Source of the DNA: Natrialba sp. SSL1
GTDB lineage: Archaea > Halobacteriota > Halobacteria > Halobacteriales > Natrialbaceae
Length of the DNA: 64,000 nucleotides
Assembly (NCBI RefSeq): GCF_001861355.1
Contig: NZ_MASN01000035.1
Span: forward strand, 462,793 to 526,792
Direction: 5' to 3'
Shown here: one piece after another, positions 1 to 9,769 of the stretch
How the letters are laid out: each line of letters begins with the position of its first letter
Position numbering within the stretch: the stretch's first letter is position 1
Made by a program: the position numbers and the translations under genes
The notes under the pieces: generated by a model
Told to the model about the DNA's origin: nothing
Databases searched by the model: none
The model's input: only the letters and a program-made list of their open reading frames with translations

Positions 1-485
1 TCGTTCCCGAGCGAGTTGCGTTCGGCGAGTCGGTCACGGAGTGCGAGCACCGACCCGAGAACGGCGAGCACGATCATCCCGAGCAAGGCAGCGATGTGTG
101 CGAGACCGCTCGCCTGGAGCGGTGTGGGGTCGATAAATTGCGGGCCGTTCGAAATGGACGCCAGGGAGAACTCGAGTGCGAGTGCTGGCACAGCGAGTAG
201 TGTTGAGAGGAGAGCCAGTAGTCCGAGTCCGACCCCGAACCCAGCTCCGAGTCCAAGCAACGAAATCGTCGCAATCTCGGCCTCACCCGACCCACAGGTA
301 CTGCAGACCCGGCAGAGAACACTTCCACAGGGAACGGCGGTGGTTGCGAACTCCGTAGCCGGCGCTCCGACCCCAGACCGAATAGCCGGACTGAATTGTG
401 CGAGCACCGACCCGCTGTCGGGAGTCGTGACCGACGGAGGTACTGGCAAAGATGCGTGCATGCTCGTGCGCAAGGTCGGAATCAT
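1..485 (-). CDS. Partial membrane protein with a four-cysteine cluster, cut by the window edge
   Basis: An uninterrupted minus-strand frame runs from an ATG at 485 off the left edge, about 161 codons with no stop. The first 50 residues are polar. Residues 53-64 hold Cys53, Cys58, Cys61 and Cys64, a possible metal site. Two hydrophobic segments follow, near residues 70-100 and 130-152, ending in a basic stretch. On the minus strand a TATA-like run (CATAAAAAATAC, 543-554) lies about 60 bases upstream of the ATG, allowing a short leader. Codon use is the usual high-GC haloarchaeal pattern, and the plus-strand frames over it look like shadows. No family was recognised; the C-terminus is missing. 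Confidence 0.6.
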   Translation of the reverse strand, partial: MIPTLRTSMHASLPVPPSVTTPDSGSVLAQFSPAIRSGVGAPATEFATTAVPCGSVLCRVCSTCGSGEAEIATISLLGLGAGFGVGLGLLALLSTLLAVPALALEFSLASISNGPQFIDPTPLQASGLAHIAALLGMIVLAVLGSVLALRDRLAERNSLGN

Positions 486-931
486 GGTGTCGACAAACGG
501 CAGTTCACTCGTTTCTGTACCGTCGTGACCGCCCCTCAAAGTATTTTTTATGGGTCATGTATTGTTATTGGATTATCTGTATGTCTCGCGTGAGTGTCTC
601 TCTGAGACGCCGACGTGACGACGATAGCCACTGTCCGTAGCTCTGCGGGTCTCGGAGACAGTGCCTGGCGAGCCCCCTGCGAGACCGATCGGTGGGGACT
701 CGAGTCGGTGACCAGTGCCCGGCAGACGGGCGGATCGTCGGTGTCTCACGCCGTGGCTGATACTGTGGTCGCTCGACACCGCGGCGAATAAACGCGTACG
801 GACGTTCGACGTGCCTAGCCCGAATTTGGATCGGGTTTCTGCGATAATCGTCAGTTACGCCGAACTGACGACGCCCGGCTGAACGGCCCGGACTCGCTGT
901 CCAACCGTCGCTGTCCCGCTCCCGTCGGCGG
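486..931. other. Gene-poor interval, 446 bases
   Basis: No frame here looks like a real protein; the overlapping frames give Arg/Ser-rich shadow translations. It contains the TATA-like promoter (543-554) of the leftward membrane gene and the 3' flank of the leftward gene ending at 932. A structured RNA cannot be excluded by eye, but no SRP RNA, RNase P RNA or tRNA signature was found. Confidence 0.5.
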
Positions 932-1285
932 TTACGTTCCCGGGACACCGGCAGCCTCGAATCCAGTAACGCCCAGGAACGCGAGGACGTACAACACGAC
1001 CAGGACCGAGATCCACGCGACGATCGTGATCGCGACTGCGTCCACCCAGCCACCGGGGTAGCGGGCGTTGATCACACCAAGATAGGCGACGAAGACCAGC
1101 AGCGGGCCGAGCAGCGGGATCCATCCGAGGAAGAACCCCACGAGCGCCCAGACGACCGCGCCGATCAGTGCTGTGACGAACGCGTACGTGTAGTCCTCTG
1201 TATCGACGATAATCCTGGCACCAAGGAAGATGCCAAGGGCGCCGATGAGCAGGCTAACCGCGAACACAATGAGGCTCTCGATCAT
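932..1285 (-). CDS. Small integral membrane protein, unknown function
   Basis: 117 residues, almost entirely hydrophobic, with about four membrane segments (residues 3-25, 34-54, 56-70 and 83-108) and few charges in the loops. The ATG at 1285 begins right before a hydrophobic helix. Acidic residues sit in the short loop after the first helix (VDTED). It resembles small membrane proteins common in haloarchaea, but I do not recognise a named family. It stands alone, with the previous minus-strand gene end about 244 bases away. Confidence 0.7.
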   Translation of the reverse strand: MIESLIVFAVSLLIGALGIFLGARIIVDTEDYTYAFVTALIGAVVWALVGFFLGWIPLLGPLLVFVAYLGVINARYPGGWVDAVAITIVAWISVLVVLYVLAFLGVTGFEAAGVPGT

Positions 1286-1529
1286 ACCTATCGGTGAGGC
1301 CGTGCATACCGATAGTTATCTCTCACCTACACAAACCAGAGCCCACAGTTAATCCGCCATCTGTTGTGGACACAGTCGAACGTTTTCACCCGTCTGTGTA
1401 GGAAATTACGACGTACCTCCGTAACGAAGGCCGATCGTTATCGGTGAGAATTGGTCGATTTCCAACCGAACCAAAACAGGTCATCGCGGTCGAAAGATGG
1501 CGTTCGCTGCCGCAACTGAGAGACTGTAT

Positions 1530-2744
1530 CTAGTCCTGTGACTGTCGGTCAGGTCTGGCGGCCAGCGGCTGTTGCTGTTGCTGTTCCTGCTCCTGTTGCT
1601 GGTGTTGCCGTCGCTCCCGCTCCTGGCTCTCCCGCTGTTGCGGCGACGAACTCGAGTACCCCTGCTCACTACCAGCCGCAGTCACAAGTGAACGAATCCC
1701 GGATTCGAGCCCGACGCGGGTCTCGAAGTCGAGGTCACGACTCGCTTTCGACACGTCTGCGCGACTGTGTCGAATATCCCCCGATCGGGGTTCGCGGTGG
1801 ACGATCGGTGAGGACGAGCCAACGGCGTCACGGATCAGTTCGGCGAGGTCCCGGATCGAAGTTCGTTCCCCGGTGCCGACGTTGTAGGCCTCGCCGACGG
1901 CGTCAGTCGTCGCCGCGTGGAGGTTTGCGCGGACGACATCCGAAACGTGGACGAAGTCCCGCGTCTGCTCGCCGTCACCCTCGATCGTGATCGGCTCGTC
2001 GGCGCGAGCCTGCTCGAGAAACGTCGAAATGACGCCGCTGTAGGGGCCCTGTTGGCGCGGGCCGTAGGCGTTGAAGTAGCGCAGCGCGACGGTGGGCAGG
2101 TCGTACAGCTCGTGATAGCGTCGGGCGTACTGGTCGAGTGCGAGTTTCTGGATGCCGTAGGGAGAGGTCGGCTCCGTCGTCGCCGTTTCGGAGACGGGCA
2201 GTTCGTCGGGGTGGCCGTAGACGGCCGCACTCGAGGCGAGGACGACGCGGGCGTCCTCCTGGCGGGCCTGCTCGAGGACGAGCAGGCTGGCGTCGAGATT
2301 GGTCTCGTTGCTCCGGCGCGGCGCGTCGACGCTCTCGGTGACGCTGACGAGGGCGGCCTGGTGGAAGATGAGGTCGACGCCCCGGGCGGCGCGCTGGAGC
2401 GCCATCGGGTCGGAAATGTCGCCGTCGACGATGGTGAGGGAGCCGTCGTGGCCGGTGTCGGGGTCGGGGTCGGCGTTAGCGTCCTCGCCCGTGCCCTCAG
2501 CACTTCCATCATCGGTCTCGGTGTCGTCGGTCCCACCGTCCGTGCTCGCTGGTGTATCGCCGGTCCACTGCGAGCCGGTCGCCGACGGGGACGCGAACGA
2601 GAGGTTGTCCCGCGAACCGGTCGAGAAGTTATCCAGCACCCGAACGTCGTTGTACGGTGCCAGCGCCTCGACGAGGTGGCTCCCGATGAAGCCGCCACCG
2701 CCGGTGACGAGTACTGTCCTGTCGCGAATCGCCGGCGAGGTCAT
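1530..2744 (-). CDS. NAD-dependent sugar epimerase/dehydratase (UDP-glucose 4-epimerase type) with acidic insert and Gln-rich tail
   Basis: Extended short-chain dehydrogenase fold. A GGGGFIG dinucleotide loop lies at about residues 15-21, SSAAVYG at about 171-177 and the catalytic YxxxK (YGIQK) at 196-200. These features fit nucleotide-sugar epimerases used in surface glycan synthesis; the substrate cannot be read. Two oddities stand out. An insert of about 50 residues rich in Asp, Gly and Thr (about residues 52-101) interrupts the normal strand order after the NAD-binding region. After about residue 355 the protein runs into a Ser/Gln/Arg tail with a run of five Gln, encoded by slipped CAG/CAA repeats, before the stop at 1530. 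It is divergent from the dihydroorotase gene, sharing a 231-base promoter region. Confidence 0.85.
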   Translation of the reverse strand: MTSPAIRDRTVLVTGGGGFIGSHLVEALAPYNDVRVLDNFSTGSRDNLSFASPSATGSQWTGDTPASTDGGTDDTETDDGSAEGTGEDANADPDPDTGHDGSLTIVDGDISDPMALQRAARGVDLIFHQAALVSVTESVDAPRRSNETNLDASLLVLEQARQEDARVVLASSAAVYGHPDELPVSETATTEPTSPYGIQKLALDQYARRYHELYDLPTVALRYFNAYGPRQQGPYSGVISTFLEQARADEPITIEGDGEQTRDFVHVSDVVRANLHAATTDAVGEAYNVGTGERTSIRDLAELIRDAVGSSSPIVHREPRSGDIRHSRADVSKASRDLDFETRVGLESGIRSLVTAAGSEQGYSSSSPQQRESQERERRQHQQQEQEQQQQQPLAARPDRQSQD

Positions 2745-2975
2745 GGCTCACTCGAGCATCCCGCATCGGTTTAGTATAGCACGCGTACCTGAACTGTACA
2801 CCGAACCTACCGGTCAGCCAGCGGACTGGCGTGATTCCATTGTGCACAACACTACCAGCGCCACCAGCACCAGTAGCTCCAGTACCAGTATCAGCACTAG
2901 CCCAGTGGCCAATGTGGTCCTGCCAACCCAACAGAAGCTATATGCGCCCACCTCGGCAACGCTACGCCAACGCCA

Positions 2976-4406
2976 ATGAGTGCCAGCGAGAGCGAGAGTG
3001 AGACTGAGAGCGCGAGCAAGAGTGACACCGCCACCGTCGACCTCGTCGTGCGAAACTGCACCGTCGTCACCCCCGCCGGCCGCACCCCCAACGCCGGCGT
3101 CGCCGTCGAGGACGGAACCATCGTCGCCGTCGGCCGCAGCGACCGCCTCCCCGACGCCAACCGCATCGTCGACGCCGACGGACAGGTCCTCGTCCCTGGT
3201 ATCGTCGACGGCCACATCCACAATCGCGAGCCCGGACTCGAGTACAAGGAAGACTGGGAGTCCGCAACTCGCGCGGCCGCGGCGGGTGGCGTCACGACCG
3301 TGGTCGGGATGCCGAACACGGATCCGGTGATCGACCGGCCCGAGCATCTCGAACTGAAGTTCGAGCGCGGCGAGGCGTCGGCCCACGTCGACTTCCAGAG
3401 CTACGTGGTCGTTACGAGCGAGAATCTCGATGAGATTCCGGCGCTCGACGAAGCCGGCGCGCTGGGGTACAAGATTTTCCTCGGGTCGACAGTCGGCGAC
3501 GTGCCGCCGCCGAACGACGGCGAGATTCTCGAGGCCATGGAAACAATCCGAGAGACGGGCAAACGCCTCGGCTTCCACGAGGAGAACGGCGAGATCATCG
3601 ACCACTACACCCAGAAGTTCAAAGAAGCGGGCAAGAACGAACCGATCGACCACTCTCACTCTCGGCCGGTTATCGCCGAGCAAGAAGCCGTCGAACGAAT
3701 GATCACGTTCGCCGAGGAGACCGGCACGAAGATCCACATGTTCCACGTCTCCTCGGGGTCGGCCGCCGAGGCCGTCGCTCGCGGGAAAGAGCGCGGCGTC
3801 GACGTCACGGCCGAGACGACGCCCCACTACCTCTGGTTTACCGAGGAGGTCATGCGCGAGGTCGGCAACCCGGCACGCATTCAGCCGCCGATCCGCGACG
3901 CCGACGAGCGCGACCTGCTCTGGGAGGTCGGCATCGACGACGGCGCGATCGACTGTATCGCGACGGACCACGCGCCCCACACCCCTGAGGAGAAGAAGGT
4001 CGACGACCCGTTCGGCAACACCTGGGACGCCATCTCGGGCTTCGTCGGCCTCGAAACCGAAGTCCCGGCGATGCTCACGTTCGTCGACCAGGGACGCCTC
4101 ACACTCGAGGAGTGGGTCCGTCGCCACTCGACCCGGCCGGCGCAGGTCTGGGGGATGTATCCCCAGAAGGGCTCGCTCCAGGTCGGAACGGACGCGGACT
4201 TCACGATCGTCGACCCCGAGCGCGAGTGGACACTCGAGAGCCGCGACGAACTGCATTCGAAGAACTGCGTCACGCCGTTCGTGGGCGAGACGTTCACCGG
4301 GAAAGCCACCACGACGGTCGTCCGCGGCGAAGTCGTCTACGAGGACGGGTCGGTCGTCGGCGAGTCGGGGTACGGCACGCGGGTTGACGTCGACGCGGAC
4401 GACTAA
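2976..4406 (+). CDS. pyrC: Dihydroorotase (cyclic amidohydrolase)
   Basis: 476-residue amidohydrolase-superfamily protein for the carbamoyl-aspartate to dihydroorotate step of pyrimidine synthesis. The H-x-H-x-R signature (HIHNREPG) is at residues 80-87, the dihydroorotase-typical MPNT at 112-115, a lysine in LGYKIFLG at 166 that could be the carboxylated metal-bridging residue, later His ligands in GFHEENGE and MFHVSSGS, and the metal Asp in ATDHAPH. The first 18 residues are a Ser/Glu low-complexity run ahead of the conserved fold. Hydantoinase or allantoinase activity is the main alternative; REPG plus MPNT favours dihydroorotase. Confidence 0.8.
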   Translation: MSASESESETESASKSDTATVDLVVRNCTVVTPAGRTPNAGVAVEDGTIVAVGRSDRLPDANRIVDADGQVLVPGIVDGHIHNREPGLEYKEDWESATRAAAAGGVTTVVGMPNTDPVIDRPEHLELKFERGEASAHVDFQSYVVVTSENLDEIPALDEAGALGYKIFLGSTVGDVPPPNDGEILEAMETIRETGKRLGFHEENGEIIDHYTQKFKEAGKNEPIDHSHSRPVIAEQEAVERMITFAEETGTKIHMFHVSSGSAAEAVARGKERGVDVTAETTPHYLWFTEEVMREVGNPARIQPPIRDADERDLLWEVGIDDGAIDCIATDHAPHTPEEKKVDDPFGNTWDAISGFVGLETEVPAMLTFVDQGRLTLEEWVRRHSTRPAQVWGMYPQKGSLQVGTDADFTIVDPEREWTLESRDELHSKNCVTPFVGETFTGKATTTVVRGEVVYEDGSVVGESGYGTRVDVDADD

Positions 4407-4523
4407 CTGGCAGTTTCACTCGCTTCTCTCGCTGCGTATGTTCCAGTACTCGAGTGGCAAGAGCAGCGTTTTCGAAAGTGATCGCAACTGCCCAACAGAT
4501 CCCATCTGCCGGGAGAAACACAA

Positions 4524-4553
4524 ACGTATTTCACTGTCTGACCATTCAGTCAG
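4524..4553 (+). promoter_or_regulatory. TATA-like box with overlapping CTGAC-N6-GTCAG operator
   Basis: An ACGTATTT element at 4524-4531 is followed at 4538-4553 by a perfect inverted repeat, CTGAC-CATTCA-GTCAG. The palindrome lies between the TATA element and the expected start site, just before ATG codons at 4555 and 4564, where a bound repressor would block transcription. The TGAC...GTCA shape is like many TetR-family operators. No regulator gene is adjacent. Confidence 0.45.
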
Positions 4554-4563
4554 GATGCGATCC

Positions 4564-4902
4564 ATGACCAAGACACAGACAGAACTAACGGACGAAACGG
4601 ACGCAACAGACACTGAGACTGAACAACACGCCGAAACGAACGGTTCCGCGAGCGACACCGGGGATGCAGCCGCAGTTCCAGACGCAACTGCGGCTGAGGA
4701 CGACGAGACTACCGCAACCGACCGCCTCACCGAAGTCTACCTCTCGATCACCGACGGCGAAGCCGAATCCGTCGTCGAAACCCAGCGCTCCGATCCAGCC
4801 GACCGGGAACTCGAGTTCGATCGTGCCGAGGAAGCGCTCGGTCCGGCAGCGCTGCACGGGTTAGACGATGCGATTGGGGACCCAGACAGCTCGATTTCGT
4901 AG
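4564..4902 (+). CDS. Small acidic haloarchaeal protein, unknown function
   Basis: About 112 residues. The first 55 are a Thr/Asp/Glu/Ala low-complexity region. The C-terminal half (from about TDRLTEVYLSITDGEAE) is more balanced and looks like the conserved part, with alternating acidic and hydrophobic positions predicting a small helical domain. I chose the ATG at 4564; an in-frame ATG at 4555 is equally possible because the promoter geometry suggests a leaderless transcript. No function was recognised. Confidence 0.6.
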   Translation: MTKTQTELTDETDATDTETEQHAETNGSASDTGDAAAVPDATAAEDDETTATDRLTEVYLSITDGEAESVVETQRSDPADRELEFDRAEEALGPAALHGLDDAIGDPDSSIS

Positions 4903-5036
4903 GTCGGTTGTCGGTGTAGTCAGTCGGTGTTTGTCAGCACTCGTCGGCATTCGGCAGCATTCGGCAGCACCGTCGGTACGAAATTCTGAACCGAAACCCG
5001 AAACCGACATTACCGAACCGACCACATCACTCGACA

Positions 5037-5690
5037 GTGACCCGCGTTTGTCTCATCGGGGCCGACGACTCCACCCTCCAGTACGAGCTACTCTCGCGCG
5101 AGACGGCTCGCGAGGCACTCTCGACGTACGACCTGCACCGACCGTTCGAAAACACGATCGCTTTGCGAACCGTCAGCGTCGGCGCGGCCATCTCGCTGTT
5201 GAACGATCTCGACTGGTATCTCACTCGTTTCGTCGACGAGGCGCTCGTCCAGGAGCCAAGCGTGAGCGACGAAGAGTGGCTTTCGCGCGAGTTGGCGACG
5301 CAGCTTCGAAACAGCACAGTCGAACCCGACGAGACGGACGAATTTTGCAAGATTTACGGCGTTGAACGTGTCGATCCCGAATCAGATCCCGACACCCCTG
5401 CCACACCAGCCGCCGGAGTGGACACCGAAGACGAAACCGGACACGATTTCGAGGGAACGGAAAGCGGCGAGAGCGACGAGAAACAGGGCGGTGGAGCACA
5501 ATCAGCGGGAGGGCAGGCACGGACCGAGACACAACAGACTGAAACTGAACCGACGACAGCGACTGCACGCCGTCGACTCGTCGAACCGCTGTACGTCCGT
5601 CGGACAGACGGCGACCTCCCCGAGTACGACCTCAGAGATGTCGACTCGACGCTCGTCGTTCGAATAACTGAAGCAGAACATTCGCCCTAA
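5037..5690 (+). CDS. Conserved haloarchaeal protein with long acidic linker (DUF5804-like, label unverified)
   Basis: 217 residues from a GTG start. The first 105 residues (MTRVCLIGADDSTLQYELL onward) form a folded domain. About 70 residues of Asp, Glu, Gly, Thr and Gln follow, then a short conserved-looking end (VEPLYVRRTDGDLPEYDLR...). From memory this matches a haloarchaea-only family; I would label it DUF5804, but that needs a profile search. The linker is probably disordered and is the kind of expansion seen in several proteins of this window. Just upstream (4947-4966) lies a 10-base unit, GCATTCGGCA, twice in tandem. Confidence 0.65.
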   Translation: MTRVCLIGADDSTLQYELLSRETAREALSTYDLHRPFENTIALRTVSVGAAISLLNDLDWYLTRFVDEALVQEPSVSDEEWLSRELATQLRNSTVEPDETDEFCKIYGVERVDPESDPDTPATPAAGVDTEDETGHDFEGTESGESDEKQGGGAQSAGGQARTETQQTETEPTTATARRRLVEPLYVRRTDGDLPEYDLRDVDSTLVVRITEAEHSP

Positions 5691-5725
5691 GAAGCGTCAG
5701 GGGGACCAGCCCGTCGATACTGTTT

Positions 5726-6457
5726 TTAGGCGTCCGCCTCAGCCGAATCGGACGCAGAATCGCTCGCACTGTCGCTCGCCGTAGCCATTCCGTGTTCTTT
5801 CCCGTCGCGGTCGGTGAGCGACACCGACACGTCAGTCACCGGATCGTCATCGAACGTGGCTCGAACCACTGCACCGACGGTCACCTCCTGCTCACCGCAG
5901 GCGGTCTCCGGTGTTGACTCGTCTACAGCCGCAGCCTCGACGACGACCGTGTCGTCCTCGAGTTCGGCGCGCTCGACGGCCAGTTCGTAACACAGATTCG
6001 GGCCGCCGGCCTCGAGTGCGACGAGCACCGACTCGCCGAAGTCGGTTTCGTCCAGGAACTCGGTGAGATCGTCGTCGACATCGCGCTCGGCGAGCCAGTC
6101 GTCGGCGTCGTCGGCCGATCGCAGGTGTTCCATGGACGGCTCGTCACTAATTTCGGAGCGCTGGTACTGGTGGTCGTCGATGGAAACGCCGTCGGTTCCA
6201 GTTCCGTCGTCACCGTCGTCGTCATCGTCATCTCCGTCTCCGTTTTCGCCTTCCTCCTCGCCGTTCTCTGTGCCGTTTTCGTCTCCATTTTCGGCGCCGT
6301 TTCCATTGCCGTCGCCGCCGTTCTCCGACTCATCATCGTCACCGGACCCTGAGCCCGGATCCGGGCCGTCATCGTCTTCGTCAGCAATACAACCTGCCGT
6401 CAGTGCGAGCAGTCCCGCCGTACTTCCGAGGAGTGTGCGTCTGGAGGGGTGTGTCAT
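5726..6457 (-). CDS. Tat-exported lipoprotein with acidic linker
   Basis: 243 residues from the ATG at 6457. The start was chosen because the next residues form a twin-arginine lipoprotein signal: RRTLLG, a hydrophobic core, then the lipobox LTAGC, placing the lipid-anchored Cys at about residue 23. About 70 residues of Asp, Glu, Gly and Asn follow, then a globular domain with two conserved-looking cysteines (NLCYELAVE and ETACGEQE) that could pair outside the cell. The C-terminus ends in short SDSA repeats. A TATA-like TCTTTATTCG on the minus strand lies about 30 bases upstream. Ligand or partner unknown. Confidence 0.75.
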   Translation of the reverse strand: MTHPSRRTLLGSTAGLLALTAGCIADEDDDGPDPGSGSGDDDESENGGDGNGNGAENGDENGTENGEEEGENGDGDDDDDDGDDGTGTDGVSIDDHQYQRSEISDEPSMEHLRSADDADDWLAERDVDDDLTEFLDETDFGESVLVALEAGGPNLCYELAVERAELEDDTVVVEAAAVDESTPETACGEQEVTVGAVVRATFDDDPVTDVSVSLTDRDGKEHGMATASDSASDSASDSAEADA

Positions 6458-6545
6458 CGTACCCGGACATACACGGGGACGAATAAAGACGGTTGCTCTA
6501 GGTGAAAGAGGCCTTTTGGCTATCTTAGTTGTCGAACCGCCCAGC

Positions 6546-7529
<984 letters not shown>

Positions 7530-7640
7530 TGACCCAGGCTATGGAGTCGAGACGTAAACCCGTGCTGGACACAGGCAGGACGTGCCGGTGGTGATGACAG
7601 CGGTGAGAAAGAAACCTGAGATCAAAACAGCCAGAACAGG

Positions 7641-8699
7641 CTAGTTCGACGGTAGCGCCGGCGTCACCGTCTCGGACTCGTCGATTCGCTCCTGTGCGTA
7701 GGCCTCCGCTGCGTCGAGAACCGTTGTTCCCTCAGCCTCGGCGCGTTCAATCATCTCCGTCAGTCGGTCGCCGATCTTCTCGGACTCTTCGTAGGCCTCC
7801 TCGTACGTTCCGCCGAGGTACTCCTTGCCGACGGTGACGAGGCCGCCCGCGTTGATCACGTAGTCCGGCGCGTAGAGGATGTCGCGCTCGGCGAGCGCGT
7901 CCGCGTGTCGTCGCTCCTTGAGGACGTTGTTCGCCGACCCGGCAACGATATCACACTGCAGCTGATCGATCGTCTCGTCGTTGACGACGCCACCGATCGC
8001 ACACGGCGCGAAGACGTCACACGGTTCCTCGTAGACTGCATCCGGCGCGACGATGTCGACGTCGTGAGCCGCGCTGAACTCGTCGACCGCCTCCTGGTTC
8101 ACGTCCGAAATCGTCACGGACGCGCCGTGCTCGAGTAGCTCCTCGGCGAGCAGTCGGCCGACCTTTCCGAGCCCCTGGACGACGACATTGAGGTCGCTGA
8201 CGGTGCTGGTGCCGTAGGTGTGTTCCGCACAGGCGCGAATACCCGAAAAGACGCCGTGTGCCGTGACTTCAGACGGGTTCCCCAGCCCGTCCGTTCCGCC
8301 GACGACGTGGTCCGTCTCGCGCGCGACGATGTCCATCTCCTCAGCGCCGGAGTTGATATCGACCGAGGTAATGTACCGGCCCGCGAGGCAGTCGACCGCG
8401 CGGCCGTAGGCCTCGAGTGCCTCTTCGGTTTTGACCTCCTCGGGATCGCCGATGATGACCGCTTTCCCGCCACCAAGCGGGAGGTCGGTTGCGGCCGCCT
8501 TGTAGGTCATCGCCTCCGAGAGACGAAGGACGTCCGTCAGCGCGGCCTCTTCGGACTCGTAGTCGCGGATGCGTGTCCCGCCGAGGCTCGGCCCGAGGCT
8601 CGTGTCGTGAATCGCGACGATAGCCGTCAGTCCCGTCTCCGGGTCGGAGAAGTACGAGATCTGTTCGTGCCCTGGCTCGGCGATCGAGTCAAATACCAT
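7641..8699 (-). CDS. Leucine dehydrogenase-type Glu/Leu/Phe/Val dehydrogenase
   Basis: 352 residues, with catalytic lysines in MTYKAAATDLPLGGGKAVI and the nucleotide loop GLGKVG near the middle. Shorter than glutamate dehydrogenases, it matches leucine or branched-chain dehydrogenases, which oxidatively deaminate amino acids with NAD. The start at 8699 (MVFDSIAEPGH) is preferred over an in-frame upstream ATG because a T-rich TATA element lies 25-30 bases before it on the minus strand, which gives a leaderless transcript. It is one of three ELFV-family enzymes in the window; the other two (51.9 and 57.3 kb) are longer glutamate dehydrogenases. Exact substrate not certain. Confidence 0.8.
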   Translation of the reverse strand: MVFDSIAEPGHEQISYFSDPETGLTAIVAIHDTSLGPSLGGTRIRDYESEEAALTDVLRLSEAMTYKAAATDLPLGGGKAVIIGDPEEVKTEEALEAYGRAVDCLAGRYITSVDINSGAEEMDIVARETDHVVGGTDGLGNPSEVTAHGVFSGIRACAEHTYGTSTVSDLNVVVQGLGKVGRLLAEELLEHGASVTISDVNQEAVDEFSAAHDVDIVAPDAVYEEPCDVFAPCAIGGVVNDETIDQLQCDIVAGSANNVLKERRHADALAERDILYAPDYVINAGGLVTVGKEYLGGTYEEAYEESEKIGDRLTEMIERAEAEGTTVLDAAEAYAQERIDESETVTPALPSN

Positions 8700-8837
8700 G
8701 CTGATAACTCTTGGGTTTGGTGTAAAAATGCTACCGACTCGCGGCCAGTAGCACTCGAAAGACAATCCAAATGAGCGACACCTGCAACGACTGTCAAGAA
8801 CACGCCGGTTAAGCCCCTCGACTCACAATGGCCGCGT

Positions 8838-9209
8838 ATGAGTCTCGAAACCATGCAGCCGAATCCCACGTGGGACGCCGCCTCCTACGAGGACGCCGTC
8901 GACACGCTCGAAGCACACGCAGACGAGGTCGTCTACAAGGTCTGGGGCGGCGACTGGTGCAAGGACTGCCGAAAGCTTCTCCCCGACTTCGGCGCTGCAC
9001 TCGACGCTGCGGGCGTCCCCGACGACCGCATCGAGGAGATAGCTGTCGACCAGGACAAACAAGGCTCTGGGGTCGACGAGTACGGTATCGAGTACATTCC
9101 GACGATTGTGGTCGAGACGGATGACGGCGAGGAAGTCACCCGCTTCGTCGAAGACGAGAACGTCCCGCCAGCTATCTGGCTCGCCGACCAACTCGAGCGC
9201 GAGTTGTAA
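8838..9209 (+). CDS. Thioredoxin-like protein with WCKDC active site
   Basis: 123 residues with a thioredoxin fold: the redox motif W-C-K-D-C at about residues 40-44 and the conserved cis-proline in IEYIPTIVV near residue 86. No signal peptide, so cytoplasmic. CKDC differs from the classical CGPC, which shifts redox potential in known family members; the partner is unknown. It is divergent from the leucine dehydrogenase-type gene, with a 138-base shared promoter region. Confidence 0.8.
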   Translation: MSLETMQPNPTWDAASYEDAVDTLEAHADEVVYKVWGGDWCKDCRKLLPDFGAALDAAGVPDDRIEEIAVDQDKQGSGVDEYGIEYIPTIVVETDDGEEVTRFVEDENVPPAIWLADQLEREL

Positions 9210-9260
9210 CGTGTAACTGCACCGAACGATTCTTTATCTCGAGGTGCCAAGACGGTTAGT

Positions 9261-9737
9261 ATGGAGAGCCGTCTCGAACGGTTCGTCGCGGAGGACCTCT
9301 GGCTCCTGATCGCGATCGTAACCTTCGGCATCATCAGCATCCTGAGTCTCCTCGGACTCGAGTTCGTCGTCGCCGTACTCGCGGTGATCGGCTGGTTCGT
9401 CCTGACGCCGGTCTTTCTGTTCTGGGGCGAGGATATCGCGGCGCTCATGGCTGAGCGAAAGCAGTCGACGGGGTCGACGTGGCCTGGAACGTCCGCAGCC
9501 GACACTGGCAACGACAGCGACAGCGACACCGACGCCGACGCGTTCGCACAACTCAAACACCGGTACGCAAGCGGTGAACTGAGCGAAGACGAGTTCGAAC
9601 ACCGACTCGACCGCCTGCTGGAGGCCGACGAGGCGTTCGATCGCAAGGCTGCAACCCGGTCGCGGGCAGCGCGCGGTGGGCGAACACAGTCACCGAACGG
9701 GCAGCAGGATCCCGAACGCGAGCACGAACTCGAGTGA
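9261..9737 (+). CDS. Membrane protein with SHOCT domain
   Basis: 158 residues. Two close hydrophobic helices (about 13-33 and 36-55) are followed by an Asp/Ser/Thr linker and a SHOCT-type motif (LKHRYASGELSEDEFEHRL) at about 96-114, then a charged tail. SHOCT is a short oligomerisation motif often found at the end of small membrane proteins. Haloarchaea carry many such proteins of unknown function; a second lies at 63305-63682 in this window. It starts 51 bases after the thioredoxin gene and may be co-transcribed. Confidence 0.75.
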   Translation: MESRLERFVAEDLWLLIAIVTFGIISILSLLGLEFVVAVLAVIGWFVLTPVFLFWGEDIAALMAERKQSTGSTWPGTSAADTGNDSDSDTDADAFAQLKHRYASGELSEDEFEHRLDRLLEADEAFDRKAATRSRAARGGRTQSPNGQQDPEREHELE

Positions 9738-9769
9738 CGCGGGCAGCGAGCCGAGCACCACCCCCCTGC

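Noticed and set aside
16..528. Plus-strand open frame, 170 codons
   Set aside because: Ser/Pro-rich antisense of the minus-strand membrane protein that runs off the left edge, which has real membrane helices.
565..1053. Minus-strand open frame, 162 codons
   Set aside because: Arg/Ser-rich translation partly overlapping the real membrane gene at 932-1285; typical shadow in high-GC DNA.
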